Program-made: the position numbers and the translations under genes
In this document: positions 24,884-37,145 of the stretch, one piece after another
Position numbering within the stretch: the stretch's first letter is position 1
How the letters are laid out: each line of letters opens with the position of its first letter
The notes under the pieces: model-generated
What the model was told of the DNA's origin: nothing
Databases searched by the model: none
What the model saw: only the letters and a program-made list of their open reading frames with translations
Assembly: GCA_003586115.2 (NCBI GenBank)
Contig: QVOM02000101.1
Span: 28,761,165 to 28,825,164 of the forward strand
Length of the DNA stretch: 64,000 bases
Origin: Salvator merianae
Taxonomy: Eukaryota; Chordata; Lepidosauria; Squamata; Teiidae
Reading direction: 5' to 3'

Positions 24884-24920
<37 letters not shown>

Positions 24921-27900
24921 GCTGCAGTTCATAAACCTTTCCTCTCCATCTGGGCAAGTCTTAAAAATATATAGGGTTTGTTAGTTAACACTGAATATCT
25001 CAGGGCTGAGATTGGTGATATCTGATAAGACAAGCAAAATCCTGGATACAAGTTCTGTCATAAAACTTTGTTTTCCAAAGGAGCAACTTTAACAGCAAGT
25101 ATGCAACTTTAACAACTTTGCAGTGCTGCAGGATAATAAAAGAAAATGGCAAGTCACTCAGTGTATTATTCTGGATAGAAACCAAGGAGAAGCTGCTACA
25201 ATACAAAATAGATATCCCACTTCACTGGACATCATGGCTGTTTTCAGCAATTTAGTATGTGCTTTATTTCAAATCCCATAGCTTTCTTACATTACTTTAT
25301 ATTGTTTCTTCAGGTATGCCATCTAGTGTGTTAGTGTAAATAAAAACACACACACAGTTGCAGTAAAGCCAGGTAAAGAAAGAGATTATGTAAAAATTCC
25401 ATAAACCATGGTGATCTGACCCTGTTTTCAACCATGCCACTTCAGGAAGTTTTTCCCCACTTTTTTTTTTTTTCCTGTGATTATTTTCTTCAGAATTGTT
25501 ATTGTTCTTATTTCCTCTCATTAAAGAAAATAGTTTGCATATTCTGCTCCTCATATCAATACTTTGTATCATAAACTTCAGCATTGTTCATGCAAGCACA
25601 GATGAAGAGAACAGTTCACTTTAAGGGTCATGGACCTCTTCTGCAAAGGCAATGGTAGCAGGACAATGTTGTAGCTGGAGATCTCACTTTAATCTCTAAA
25701 ATTGTCTTTCAGCCCATAGCTCATCAAGAGATCAACCACACTTCCAACAGAAACCTCAGTCCATCTCTCCTTGGATACCAGTGTGCAGTGACACAATCTG
25801 CCACTATTGTTTATAGTCCTTGAAAACATAGCCAGGTGCCACACAATGGTGAAACCTGCACTTAAATGAAGATCACACTTAGAACAATCTCCTTTATTCT
25901 TCCCTTTGTTCTCAACAGCAGTGGTGTCCTGTATGCCTGCCACTGCTCTGAGTGAGGAGAACACTGTGAACTGGGAAATTTTATTCCCCAGTTCAGTGTT
26001 TCTACCCAAGGTTTTCTTTAAAGAACACATGAATTGACGGTGGACATCAGCCATTTTTCTGGACTCTGCATAGAACAGCGGAACAGTAAGGTCTGGATGC
26101 TGCAACTTTGCTTAAACCACTGTGGGTGCGCTGTTAGAGCACTAAAGGTACAAGCAGTCCAATGAACATTAAGGCTACAACAAATGTTCCCAGGGCACAG
26201 GGTCATCTGGATTCTGTACCCTAGGAGGACTCTTCAGCTGTACAGACATGGTCTGGTATACCTTTGCTGTGGTCCCATTGTGACCTTAAGTTCTTGCATG
26301 GAACTTACGATAGAATTCCATTATTTCAAATTCTCATTGTAATCAGTGAAAAACACTATTGCTACCAATTAACACACAGCTGGTTTCTTTGCACGGTTTT
26401 CTGTATAACAATTTATTCTCAGTTTTTAAATGCCTAAAAGACCTGCACCATCATTTCTTCTTCTTTTTTTTCCCCTCCTGCTCCTGCACCTGCTTTAAAA
26501 AATAAAATAAAATCAGAAATACATCATTTGTCTTGAATGTATAAATTTAGTGGTGTGGAAAGCACAAGGAATGATGTTCCTGCTAGTGCTTCTTTAGCTA
26601 GGAAAGAGTGGCTATTGAATAAAGGTGAGCAGAAATTACAAACTTGTTATATTGAGCAATAGAATAAATCAAGTAATTGTGCCTGACTGTATGAAAAGCT
26701 GTGCATTTAAATCATTTAACTGAATGAATACAATATATTTTCCTGCTACACTCTTCTATTTTGGAAAAGAAAAATACAGCTCACTTTTTCACTCTGGTTC
26801 ATAAAAATAAGTAGGAACTTTCTATTCCCATCAGTCTCTAGATCTGCTTACCTCTTTCTCAACAATCCATACACCCACCTCACACACAGAGGATAAGAAA
26901 AATAGACATATGTCTCTGTGTGAGAGAAAAGGGTTGGGGGGAAGAAAGAAAAAAAATAGCTAGTGAAAATGTCAGTGTCTTAAACAGGGTATGAAAAACA
27001 TTATAATGGGAACAAAAGCTTGTCTGTTGTGTAACAAAAGCCTGGTAGCATGAATTCAAATTGCCATCCTTTGCCTTTCTATAACAGCATTCTGTATGGC
27101 TGATGTGGTTGGATCCATTCTATGATGCTAAGGAATGGTTTGTTTAGAAAAAAGAAAAAAAAAAACAAAAGCTTTAATCCTGTTCTTCCTCAGAGAAGCA
27201 TTTATTTCTCCCTTTGCCTGGTACAACAAATCTATGAGGTTAAAAATTTGTTAATGGCAAACCTCCTCCAGTAAGCTTCATGGCTGAGAAGGAACTTTAA
27301 CCTCGCTGGTTCCAAAATCATTTTAGCCACATTGATTACCTATTGCTCATCTAGAGCAAAAAGTTCTCAAAACTAATTTCAATCAGACTTTGGGAGTCTC
27401 CCTGCGATTAGGGAGTGCAAAATCCCTTCTTTGAACTTTCTTCTGCTTGTTCTGCTCATACTCTGCACCACAAATGTAATATAAGGTTAGGTAAATACAA
27501 GCAAGTACAAAAGGAATTATAATTCTGTTCTTGTGATAGACTTTGCAGATAGTACATTAAACATATTAGATCCAATTTAGATCCTATATATTAGTTTCTT
27601 TCTTTAAAAAAAAAACCTAAAAAACTTAGATAAAGTAACTATTAATATTTTTAAATTGTCATGGTCTGCTTTACCATATTTTTGGAGATATACCACAGAA
27701 ACAGTACCTGATCAATCCTCCTCTCTCTTCCCCCCCCCCCCACTTTTAACAAGGTTTCTATGACTTGAACCACTGGACACCCCTTGGTCTCTTTCCTTTG
27801 ATTGCATCATTAAAATTAATACAAAAACACAATTAAAATAGCATATAATAGTAATTTAAAACTTGCTAAAAATCAAACTGTAACAAAATAAAAATTGAGA

Positions 27901-29766
27901 AGCTATATCGGGGGAAGGAGGACAAGAGTGTCTTCAATGTATTTTTAGGAGGATTCCTGCAACACTCTGGGCCTGGATTCCAAAGTTTATAAAGCAAGGG
28001 GGAAAAAAATCCTTGCATCCAGACATGGACATAATCCTGTAATTATTTTGTAATAGTATTTGATTTTCCAGACATGATCATGGTGCTCCAGATACAGTCC
28101 TCGAATACAGACCCAATATCCTGGGTTTACTGTATTGTGTCACAGGGTGGCATGCTAAGATGCAGGATATCACTTTAACATCTGGACAAAGTGAAATAAT
28201 CCTGGGGGTGTTTTGTTCCAAAATATCCAAAAATAGCAGAATAGGTAACTGATGTCTGGAGATAACCCTGGATGGGAAATGTAAAATGGAGGACCCAGAA
28301 GGGGCAGATAAGGTCCTAGGAAGGCACTTGGGTGTGGTCCTCTTTGATCTATCCTGAGTGGGCTGGTAGACTGACCCAGGGAACAACCTAGGCCACTCCA
28401 TCTGCTCCAGGGTGTGGAAATGAAGTAGTTTAGCAGAGAGCAAAACCCCTGCTATAATGCTGTGTCTGCACCTGATGGAACTTTGAAGCAGAGAAGGTCA
28501 CAAAAAAATGGTGCCATATCCTGCTCCAACCATGAACTGCTTAGGAGTAGTCCAAGGTACATCCTCACTGAAGCACAGAGTCTGGGCTACGATTTGGTAT
28601 ACTAAATCTGATGTGGTTTCACTGTGCACATGGAAGTAGCCCCAGAAATGTGCTTTTGATCAAAACACCCCCAGCCAACAACTTTGGAGGCTGGGAACTT
28701 TTATTCCTGGCCTCCAAAGCTGGGCCAGGACAGCTCAAGAGTGGGTCAGTGGTAGCCCATTTCACCTTGGAATAGATTGCCTAGAGCAGGCTGCCATGGC
28801 ATGGGATATGCCACAGAGTGCAAAAACAGCTTCAGATCTCAAAATGCCTCTGTCTGCCAAATCTTCTGTCTGTCAAGGAAACAATCACAGACCAGCCAAG
28901 TTCAAGGACAGTCAAGTATATATCAGATTGGGGCATACTATCCTTCCAGACATTTTATAATTGTATAACATCAGTTGCTAACCTCCATTTGTGAATGGGT
29001 CACCACATAGGTGATTTAGTTAGAATACGTCACAACGGAATCAGATCATACTCAGGTGATACTCATTAAATACACACAAATCAAGCAATATGTGAACCAT
29101 TCCTTTATGACACATATTTCAAAAACCATTTTACATAAACATCATAGATGGACAGGTCAGTGTGTATTAAATGTGTTGAATAACTTGCCATTTCACTTAG
29201 AATATTGTCCAATGTTTTCACATATCACAGGCTTGTCCCAATCTGGCACTGAATAGCAAAGGTGTTAGTATTTGCAGACATAAGCCATTTTCTGCAAAGA
29301 TTGCTTGCAATTATAACAAGCTCTGACTTTATTTTGGAGATCACAGAAATGCATTTGAACAGTCTGCCACTCTGAGTAACAAGCTCATTAAGAGTACAAA
29401 GTCATGAAATTCTTTTCAGAAATCTATAGATCAAAGATGACTCAGTGCAAAATAAATTTTCAACTAGACTGCAATGAAGCAATATGTGATGCAAAGTTTA
29501 TTTCAGTAACTATCTGATTGTACATGCATGCAATGTGCTTTCATTTTGTACCCCAATTAAGCAAGGTATGTTGCATAGTACAAACAAGGTACCTCAAATA
29601 AGCATGTTTAAATTCAGCACAATATTTTTTTTTCCATAAATGGGTCTTGTGTGATTCTAGAAATTCTTTGGATAGTTAAAAAAGGGAGTGGAAATTACAG
29701 GTTGTATTCCATCCGATGTACTTCTCAGAGCCTATGCAGGTCTGTGATCTTCAGCAGACACAGACT
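24740..29766. other. Unassigned 5 kb, with one (TG)n array
   Basis: Apart from (TG)n at 24886-24918 and homopolymer runs (T near 25462, C near 27731), no gene or repeat family was recognised. If any host regulatory or exonic sequence lies in this window, this long low-repeat stretch is one of the better places to look. Confidence 0.5.
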
Positions 29767-30050
29767 GCGTCTCCACTTCCAGTGATGAAGGCTTCATTTG
29801 GGGTAGATGGGAATTGCACCTCTCTCCATGGCACCCTCTGTATCTCCAATTTGGAAGGAAGATGTACTATTTTCCATGGTGTCACCATGCAAGGCAGGAG
29901 GAAATCACTCTGCAATGGATGCACCTCCACCATGTCAGAAAACAGCCCACATGATTGCTTCAAAGGCATTTGCAGCTGCTGAAATTGAAGATGGAGTGAG
30001 CACTTTCTCAAGTTGATGAGAGCACTCTGTTCTGGGAAGTGGAGATGTCG
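29767..30050. mobile_element. Putative short element with TCTCCACTTCC inverted ends
   Basis: TCTCCACTTCC at 29770-29780 and its exact reverse complement at 30035-30045 bound a 276-bp non-coding body. Flanking GACTG/CAGTC extends the symmetry. No target-site duplication was identified, so it may be a coincidental inverted repeat. Confidence 0.4.
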
Positions 30051-31436
30051 CCACAGTCACAGATAAAAGTGGATAAAGCCCTGTAGGGAACTACAGTCTA
30101 TCAAAATCAGTTTGGTTCTTTGTCTCACACATTTGTTCCCTTAACCTAGTCTGTTGAGAAGTGTAAAAGAGCACTTTCCTTCTTTAATTTTTGTGGCAAA
30201 ATTCTTATTATAAGCACTGTTCTTATAATACAAATATTACAAATAATACAAATAGTACAAATATTGTTATTTTCAATGTTTAAAAATCCCAATCAAAACA
30301 AGGAAACAGTTATGAAAAGCCTTGATGCTGCCTTCCCTGATGTGTGCAGGTGTTCAAAGGTAATAAAATATTCTTTTTACTATCTTGATCTGTGGATTCT
30401 GTATGGTGTTAGAGCTGAAATCTTCCAATTTATTCAAGCCAGGACATGAAAAAGAAATGATGTTACTGTTCTGGATATTTTCAATAGATATATTGAAGAA
30501 GATTCTCTGTCCTAAGAAAACAAAAAGGTATTCCAGTAGCCTTGCTATGCAGCTGTCAGCTTGCTTTCCTCCAAACCAAGGGTGCAATCAGACAGGGCTT
30601 TTTAAGTTATTCCTTTAAGAAAAGCCACACAAAATGAGTGCCTTCCACATAAAAGGTTCAAATATAAAGCTGTGAAGCTACCTTGTATTGTCATACTGCA
30701 GCCTGTATTCACTTCCACATCAGGGCACATCTCCCCTGACAACAGTTGCTATCTGTTGATTTCCCAGGAGTCTGTCCACCTTTCCTTATCTATGATTGTT
30801 TAAATGTCTGTAGCAACAGATTCCATTCTGTGACTGGCAACATTTCTCATTGCTTGCTATCGTTTCCTTAATTCCAGACCTCTGGAAATCTAAAACTTCA
30901 GAATTCCGGATTTCTAGGTATGAGGTTGTTAACATATCTGTGAATTACTTTCATCTCTGCAGTCATGCACAGCAATGAATATAGATCAGGGAAGAATTCA
31001 TGATGTGTAAAATGGTGCCCATTGTAGCAAGTTTGCAGAAGTCCCTTCCCACTGCTTCCTGCATGGAATAAGCAATTGTAGATTTCCAGTGTCTGAGAAG
31101 TAATAAATTCTGGATTTTCATATATATGTACAGTCACTTGTATCTTCCTCCTGGGGCGGGAAACTCCTGCCTGTTTGAAAAAAAAAGAGACGACTCTGGT
31201 GTTCAGAAATCCAGCTCATCAATGAATTGACTTTTCTGAGGCTTTGAGACCAAAAATCTTGCATGCTGTGGACTATTGTTTGTTGGGTAAAACTGAAAGT
31301 TGTCCAGAAAGTGACTCTTTAACAGTGTCTGATCATACCCCCCGAAAGCTAGGATGAAAAAAAAAAAAAAAAAAAAAAAGTAAATAAATGAACTACAAGA
31401 TGGATACCTGATTAATCACAGTCTGAGTCTGACATT
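30051..31436. other. Unassigned sequence
   Basis: No recognised gene or repeat. A poly-A run of about 22 bp lies at 31358-31379. Confidence 0.5.
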
Positions 31437-31760
31437 GGGCCTGCTTGCACTTTCCAGCTTAGAATGGTAGAATCCTGCCATTCTAAGCTGGTACAGACCC
31501 CACAGTGCAGCAGCCATCCACATTGAGAGGGCTGGAATAGCCCAGAATTCACAGGACTCACAGTACAAATACTGGCCACCTGTCATGAAAGCAGCCAAGG
31601 AAATGTCTGACCATTGCCATGGTGACCAAGGATGTGCCACAGGCAGTAGGTTTTGGAAGCATCCACAGATGCTCCAGAATGCTTAGGCCTCTGCAAAAGG
31701 TGGCTGCACTGTGCTAGTGAGCAACTGGGAACTCACTAGCACACAAGTGTGATCAGGCCC
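31437..31760 (+). mobile_element. TIR element, family-A-like (copy 3)
   Basis: The ends GGGCCTGCTTGCACTT (31437-31452) and AAGTGTGATCAGGCCC (31745-31760) match as inverted repeats at 13 of 16 positions. An inner perfect 14-bp inverted repeat, CCAGCTTAGAATGG and its complement, lies at 31454-31467 and 31478-31491. A CCATTGCCATGGTGACCAAGGAT block in the body resembles the core of the other family-A copies. Total 324 bp, non-coding. Confidence 0.6.
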
Positions 31761-32655
31761 TTAATGTCAGAGGTGTGTGAGAAATTATTGTTGTGTTTAG
31801 GTTTGTATCCAAATTGTCAAGCAGCCAGTTCATCTCACTCTGACAAACCACTCAAACAATTCAGTTCACATGTGAACCAACAGACTCCTGGCTTAGTTCA
31901 CTGAACCACTTTGTAAACCAATTCTCCAGTTACAGTCATAGCATTTAAATGGGTCAGAACATTCAGCTGTAAGAAATTTCTTTGCCAGTTCCTCGTCTCC
32001 TGCATGTGCCAAACCCTTCCTGTTCTGGCCATTTCACCGTCTCCTACCTGGCCTTGCCTACTACTTGCCCTGCTACTGCCTACTCTAGCCAACCAGGAGT
32101 GCACCCCAGTCCCACATGGCAGCCTACTGTATGGCCTATCTGGTCTGGAGTGCACACCATTCTACTTCTGCCACCATCATCCTACCTAACCCATCACAAA
32201 GCAACAGCTGCTTTAGCATGCTACAAATACATTTGAGTTGGAAAAATAGTGATGCAATATGAATGAGGTATCACAGGGTGATCTACAGGTGGGATGAAAG
32301 CGCAGGGCCAAGCCTCACAAGCCATCTTCCCACTTCTTGGGATGCTAAGAGAGAGTTGTAGGCTGCCTAGACAGGGAAGGAGGCTTCACACTGTAAGCTT
32401 GGCACCAAGTGTGGTGACATTATTTGCATTGCCCTAAAGCTGATACCAAAGCAATCAAAGGCAAATTGTGCTCAGAACTATACTTTGACCATTGTTTCTA
32501 AACAAAGTTTTCCATGTCCAGACATTCTGCCATCTAATTAGATAATTTCTTGGTGCTAGGCTATATAACAGCCTATCCTGTATTCCTTGTGTGTGACTGG
32601 ACGATGTGTGTTATGTGAATGCCCCCCCCCGTGGACCACCACCTGCATTTCCTTC
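31761..32655. other. Unassigned, with fragments of GTTCAC/GTGAAC-rich repeat
   Basis: The part at about 31800-31920 has repeated GTTCAC/GTGAACC motifs like those near 35110-35160, suggesting decayed TAGGGATGTGCA-family sequence. The rest is unrecognised. Confidence 0.4.
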
Positions 32656-32709
32656 CTCCCTCCTCCTCCTCCTCCTCCTCCTCCTCCTCCTCCTCCTTCT
32701 CCTCCCCCT
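32656..32709. repeat. (TCC)n microsatellite
   Basis: About 13 near-perfect CCT units plus degenerate flanks. The sequence just downstream (32715-32820) resembles a squamate retroposon tail in reverse, with GTGGCTTACA and TACAATCTAAAGAGAC, so the array may be retroposon-derived. Confidence 0.85.
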
Positions 32710-33378
32710 CTTCCTGCCACCCGTAAGCAGAAGACTCTCAGAGTGGCTTACAGTGTATAATCTCAGACAAGTACCTGCCTTCAGGCTTACAATCTAAAGA
32801 GACAAGAAACAACAGGAAAAGGGTCTGGGAAGAAAGAGGAGCACTCCGGCAGCAACAGAGTTCTTGAAGCAGGCAAACACTCTAAGTTTCCTTTTTCTCC
32901 TTCATTCCCAACAGGCAAGATGATTCCTTTATGGCCTGTGTGATGACAGTTGAGAGGAAAGGACCAATGCTGGGAATTTTTCTTCTTCTTCTCTTCTCTT
33001 TCTCTTCCTTTTATTTAAAATCAATTCCACACAGAATTCATGTTAGGAAATAAACAGTTTCACTGACTTCAGTGGAAACTTTTTCCTTTTCACAAATCAT
33101 TTGGGAGGAAGGTCAAAGAAAGGAGGCTAGTAGGACATATCAATTTATTCCTCTGAACCAGCGAATATTTTCCTGTTGTTATCCCCAGACAAATATGGTG
33201 TTTTAATGAAGAACCTTAAACTCTGATTCTACAAAAATTCTTTTCAGCAGAGTGATGAATTGCTGCAGCACAAATAATAACATTATAATATTTATTTAAT
33301 TGTCATTAAAATAGGAATAAAAATATAAAGGAAAATTTGCAAGTAGATCTGTAGGATGTCTCTCTGGCACATAAATTT

Positions 33379-33380
<2 letters not shown>
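32710..33380. other. Unassigned sequence after the (TCC)n array
   Basis: The first 110 bp look like the retroposon-derived flank noted above; the remainder is unrecognised. Confidence 0.45.

Positions 33381-33465
<85 letters not shown>
33381..33465. repeat. Compound (TA)n(CA)n microsatellite
   Basis: About 22 TA units followed by about 20 CA units, uninterrupted. Confidence 0.95.
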
Positions 33466-33467
<2 letters not shown>

Positions 33468-33564
33468 TAATAGATAGGCAGGAAAGATTAAGTTTGTGGT
33501 AGCTGAGCTATAGAAAAGTTATTTGGAAGACTTGAAAATTACAATAGTGTATAAGCACACCAAC

Positions 33565-34085
33565 AAATCAAAAACAGGATGGCACCAGGAAAAGAAGACT
33601 TACATGGATTTTGGCTCAAACATCTGCCCAATTTACATGGCAGGTTAGCTGGTCAAGTGAACATATAGGGAAATTAATGAAAGGATTAGAAATACCTCCC
33701 TGAAAAAAGAATACAAATAAAAAGAGGCTATACCAATCAATTTCCACTCACTAATCTGTCTGTCACTAACTTTTAAACTATTGACAAAAATCATAGTAGA
33801 TTGTAGAGAACCCCATTTGGAAAGAAGCAATTTATTACATCTGAGAAAAAAAGAAATAGGTAGCAGACAGGTAACACTAAATGTTAGATGTTAATGGATA
33901 AAAGGACCCTATAGCACAGAAAAACAAATCTGTGTGCTTCTTGAATAGACAGCAAGAAAGCATTTGATTTACTATCCCACAATTTTATTCTAAAATGTCT
34001 GAGCATTATTGGAACTAACAGAAATATCAAGACATTTCTTACACCAGCAATGAATCTCTAAAACCATCCTTCAGAAAGTGGAAGC
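33565..34085 (+). mobile_element. R4/Dong-type LINE fragment, RT palm (part 1)
   Basis: Conceptual translation with frame changes recovers the ordered RT landmarks of R4-type LINEs: an APG..DLHGFWLKHL block at 33580, an INFHSLICLSLTF-like stretch (the NYRPITCLP region) near 33740, a cysteine/arginine-rich LLHL..KK stretch near 33835, and a QQESI-IPQFYSKM block near 33950-34000 (the YRKAYDMIPHSWI region). R4-type elements use a restriction-like endonuclease and lack an APE domain. Many stops show old age. It probably continues at 35590 and 36105. Confidence 0.6.
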
Positions 34086-34189
34086 CTTTTCCCAATGAAC
34101 AAAACAAAAAGAAAAACAAACTTTAGTAAATTAAATGTGAAGATTATCCAGAGGAGGAGGAGAGAAGGAAGAGGAGAAATGAGTTGTAT

Positions 34190-34910
34190 GCTGTCAAAAC
34201 TGCTAAAAATCACATAATAAAATAGTCTTCAAATACATTAGAGGCAGAAAGTCATTCCAGGGGGCCATCGGATACTTGAATAATGAGGGAGCAAAAGCTT
34301 TACTAAGAGGACAAAAGGAACCTAAGCTTCTTTTCTAAGGAAGGGAATCTGTTTAATGGAGGCACATAATGCTCGCAAGAGAACAATTGAAAAATCAATT
34401 ATTAAAAAAAAAACAAAAAAAACCACATAAATAAATTAACAAACCCAAGAATTATTACAGAGTTTAAAGCTAAGACAAAAAAATAAAATTGTCCCACACT
34501 CAACTTCCATACTGGAAGATTGAAAGGTGGTTAATATAAGTTCATTTTTTAAGGAGAGATCCAGGAAATTATACTTTAATATCCATTTGATGAAGATAAT
34601 GGAAACCATTGATAAAGATAAAATTATCAAATAGGGATAAGGGTGTTCCAGTAGACATCATCTGCTTAGGTATTCAAATGGCTTCTGATAAAGTCCTTCA
34701 TCTAATACTTTTCCATAAGCTTAAGAGTTAGGGAATAAAAGGTCAGGTCCTATTATAGAAAAGTAACTAAATGAGGAATTAAGCCTGTATAACAAACACA
34801 TGGACAAAGAATGAGTACTAAGTGATGCACAATGGAGCTAGAAGTCCTAACTTCGTATATACTCTAATGGTATTGGAGTTATCATGACTGATCAAGAAAG
34901 AGATCTTGGG
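34190..34910 (+). mobile_element. CR1/L3-type LINE fragment within the R4 sequence
   Basis: The translated order is FKYIRGRKSFQGAIGYL (34230), EDWKVVNIS (34518), METIDKDKIIK (34600), then SDKVLH and HKLKS*GIKGQVL (34680-34750). After a deletion it resumes with VMHNGARSPNFVYTLMVLE...KEILG (34820-34910). Each block has a counterpart in the minus-strand CR1 at 44.5-46 kb. The region between the FD.VPH block and VMH is largely missing. Not functional. Confidence 0.7.
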
Positions 34911-35185
34911 CCCTTTCATCACTTACCTGTCAGTGAGTCATATCAGTGGGTTTAGATTAGCTCAGCCCACTGATCCAGGTCATAGGGAGGCACTGATCCA
35001 GATGAGGCCACATCATGGCCACAAAGCTCTAACACATCTGAAAGTTAAAAACAAGAGTTCCTAGTCTCAGGACCTCTAGAGGTTGCTTTTTGGTGATGCA
35101 CTATGTTCAGTTCAATGCGAACATCCATGAACCAGCTGGTTCACTGTGAACCACAAACCAAACAAATCAGTTCCACACATCTCTA
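34911..35185. mobile_element. Short TIR-family elements next to the CR1 fragment
   Basis: 34911-35100 starts GGGCCCTTTCATCACTTACC and matches 54628-54830 (ATCAGTGGGTTTAGA..., CACTGATCCAGAT, CCACATCATGGCC). 35105-35178 has GGTTCACTGTGAACC and ends CCACACATCTCTA, resembling a degraded end of the TAGGGATGTGCA family. The CR1 fragment stops exactly where the first element starts. Confidence 0.5.
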
Positions 35186-35589
35186 AACCAGAGATCTCCC
35201 AATGAAGTTGAATCCTGGATAAATTAAGACAACAAAGTATTTGTTTGTTTGACACAAACTATCAGATTCAGCACAAGATGTAGTGCTGGCCACCTCCTTA
35301 GATGGCGTGTGTGTTTAAAGAATTAAAACAATTCAGGGAAATCAGGACTATTGATGCTCTTAACCTTGTGAGTGGCCCTGGTAAATAGGAGACAGTATGC
35401 CTCTGAAGGTCAGCTCCTGGGAGACTGTAAACAAAACAAGCTGTGAGCTTTTCTGTGCAGCTGACTGGCCATTATGAGAACAACTGCTGGGCTCAGTAGG
35501 TTGTGTTTGATACAGTGCAACACTTTGTATGTTATTATGTGTTTAATTAATTGTGAGTGGTGAAGTACTCAGCCAGCTCAACATTCAAT
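35186..35589. other. Unassigned spacer between insertions
   Basis: No recognised feature; it separates the TIR elements from the next R4 piece. Confidence 0.45.
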
Positions 35590-35740
35590 AGGTATGTTCA
35601 GGAACATTCACTGTCACCTTCTCTATTTATAATATACACAATACTGTGGTCAATAACCTTGACAAAAACAGGCCATGGGAACCAAATGTCAAGAAAATTA
35701 GTCAGCTTTATTTTTCCATTATTGTATTATTTTATCAATA
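35590..35740 (+). mobile_element. R4/Dong-type LINE fragment (part 2)
   Basis: Translation gives EHSLSPSLFIIYTILWSI followed by LTKTGHG and a KLVSFIFPLLY-like stretch. This matches the QGDSLSPLLF...IPL...KTG region just upstream of the catalytic YxDD of R4-type RTs. It ends where a second fragment begins at 36105 with the next RT motif. Confidence 0.6.
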
Positions 35741-35782
35741 AAATATATTTAAAAAGTGGGACAGCTTTGCATAGCTTTTGGA

Positions 35783-36104
35783 TGTCTGTAGAGAAGATAA
35801 AAGAAGGATGAACTTTGAATTAGAATGACAGAAATGGGAAGAAGAACATGAAAAGGAAGAACACGTTTTATCAGTATGATGTATAAATTACGTTTGAAGA
35901 TGGAACTGGAACAAGAACAAGTTAAGGAATATATGATAACATGGGTGACAAATTTTAATTATAACATATGGATGGAACAATGGGAGAAACTTTGGATCAA
36001 GGATTTGAAATTTACTGTATGCAATGCTTTATAAGAGAATCTATATAAGATGATGTAGATGGTACAAAGATATGCCAAGTAAGTGCTTAAAATGTAAGTA
36101 CCAT
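35783..36104 (+). mobile_element. Older L1 ORF2 3' fragment
   Basis: Nucleotide-level match to 16200-16560 of the full-length L1: AGAAGATAAAAGAAG, AGACAGAAATGGGAAGAA, GAACAAGAGCAAGT, GAAATTTACTGTATG and ATAAGATGATGTA-like blocks in the same order, ending at the first half of the Cys/His knuckle (AAATGTAAGTACCATGA). It lacks the rest of ORF2, the 3' UTR and poly(A), so it is truncated at both ends. More diverged and older than the L1 at 11.5 kb. Confidence 0.8.
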
Positions 36105-36535
36105 GATATGGATGACTTAAAGCTCTATGAAAAGTCACCATCAGACATAATCAGCAAAGAGACTTCTGTGGAATTTGGGTTAGATAAATTTGCAACACTG
36201 GTGGTAAATTGAAAGAAAAGGACAAATACTGACAGCATATATATGGCAGATGGTTGCTGAAAGATAGCTATAAATAGCTGGGCATTTTAAAAGTTATCAG
36301 AATACCAAGATAAGCAAGTAATCTATATGGAAAGTAAAATGTGTAATTGGATTAAAACTCCACAGTTAACATGTGGATTGTTCCCATCATTCCATATAGT
36401 ACTGGAGTGGGTGATTGGACTCAAACTGAATTAGATGTACTTAATAACAAATACAGAAGATTATGACCATTAATTGAATTGCTGTAGGCTGTATGCTAAT
36501 GCCAAAAGACTCTGAGTCAAAATAGGGAAGCTGGA
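36105..36535 (+). mobile_element. R4/Dong-type LINE fragment (part 3, catalytic YMDD and downstream)
   Basis: Opens with the RT catalytic block MDDLKLYEKS (codons from 36109), then VEFGLDKFATLVV (36160), a KYLGI-like stretch near 36270, and post-RT sequence with a CGL-PSF..LEWVIGL block near 36370 that parallels the 60.5-62 kb R4 copy. It picks up the R4 protein where part 2 stops, with the L1 fragment between them. Confidence 0.6.
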
Positions 36536-36560
36536 ATGCTTTAGTGATAGATTAAAAAAA

Positions 36561-36800
36561 TGGTGTCATTGGCATAACTGAAACCTGGTGGAACGATGTA
36601 AACCAATGAGATACAGTTTTCCCAGGCTACAAACTCTATGGGAAAATCAGGAAAGGGTGAGCTATAGGTGCTGTAGCCTTGTACATTAAAGAAGAGATAA
36701 AATCTTATGAACTGGAATAGCTATATGAATCAGACACAGAGACACTGTAGACAAGAATACCAGGCCAAAACAACAAGAAGAAGCAAGTCTAATATTAGGG
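36561..36800 (+). mobile_element. CR1/L2-type LINE endonuclease fragment
   Basis: Translation gives VIGITETWWNDV (36566), FPGYKLYGK, AIGAVALYIKEEIKSYELE and ETLWTRIPGQ. This order (ITETWW, PGY.L, G.GVA.YVK, E..W..I) is the APE endonuclease of CR1/L2/Jockey-group LINEs. One or two stops are present. Confidence 0.7.
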
Positions 36801-36805
36801 ATATG

Positions 36806-37145
36806 GGGCTTGCTTGTGCTTTTACTAGTTAGCATCTAAGATGCTCACTGCCACAGTGCTTCTGTACTCTGCAGAGGCCCTTGCAGCCAAGAACAACATA
36901 ATGTTTTTGCACTTGCACAGCCATCACACCACACATGGCAGCGGTGCCTGAACGATTGCGTCTGCACATGGCTGTGCATGCCTGTGCACTGTGTGGCACT
37001 GGTAGTCACCATGGCAGCAGCCATCCACTTCCTGGTCGCTGCCATGGTAAGGATTCAGCATGGACACCAGCTTTCACACCACAAATGCTGGTCTCCTGCT
37101 GCTGGTAAGTATTAGGGGCATGCAGTGCAGATGGTGAAAAGGCCC
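36806..37145 (-). mobile_element. Family-A short element (copy 4, reverse)
   Basis: Begins GGGCTTGCTTGTGCTTTTA and ends GGTGAAAAGGCCC. The core CACCATGGCAGCAGCCATCC and GCTGCCATGGTAAGGATTC (36999-37058) is the reverse complement of the ATGACAGTGG...CTGCCATGG core in the other copies. Non-coding; about 340 bp. Confidence 0.6.

Noticed and set aside
29056..29256. Short plus-strand open frame considered as a host exon
   Set aside because: No flanking splice-site pattern or recognised protein similarity; length is within chance expectation for AT-rich DNA.
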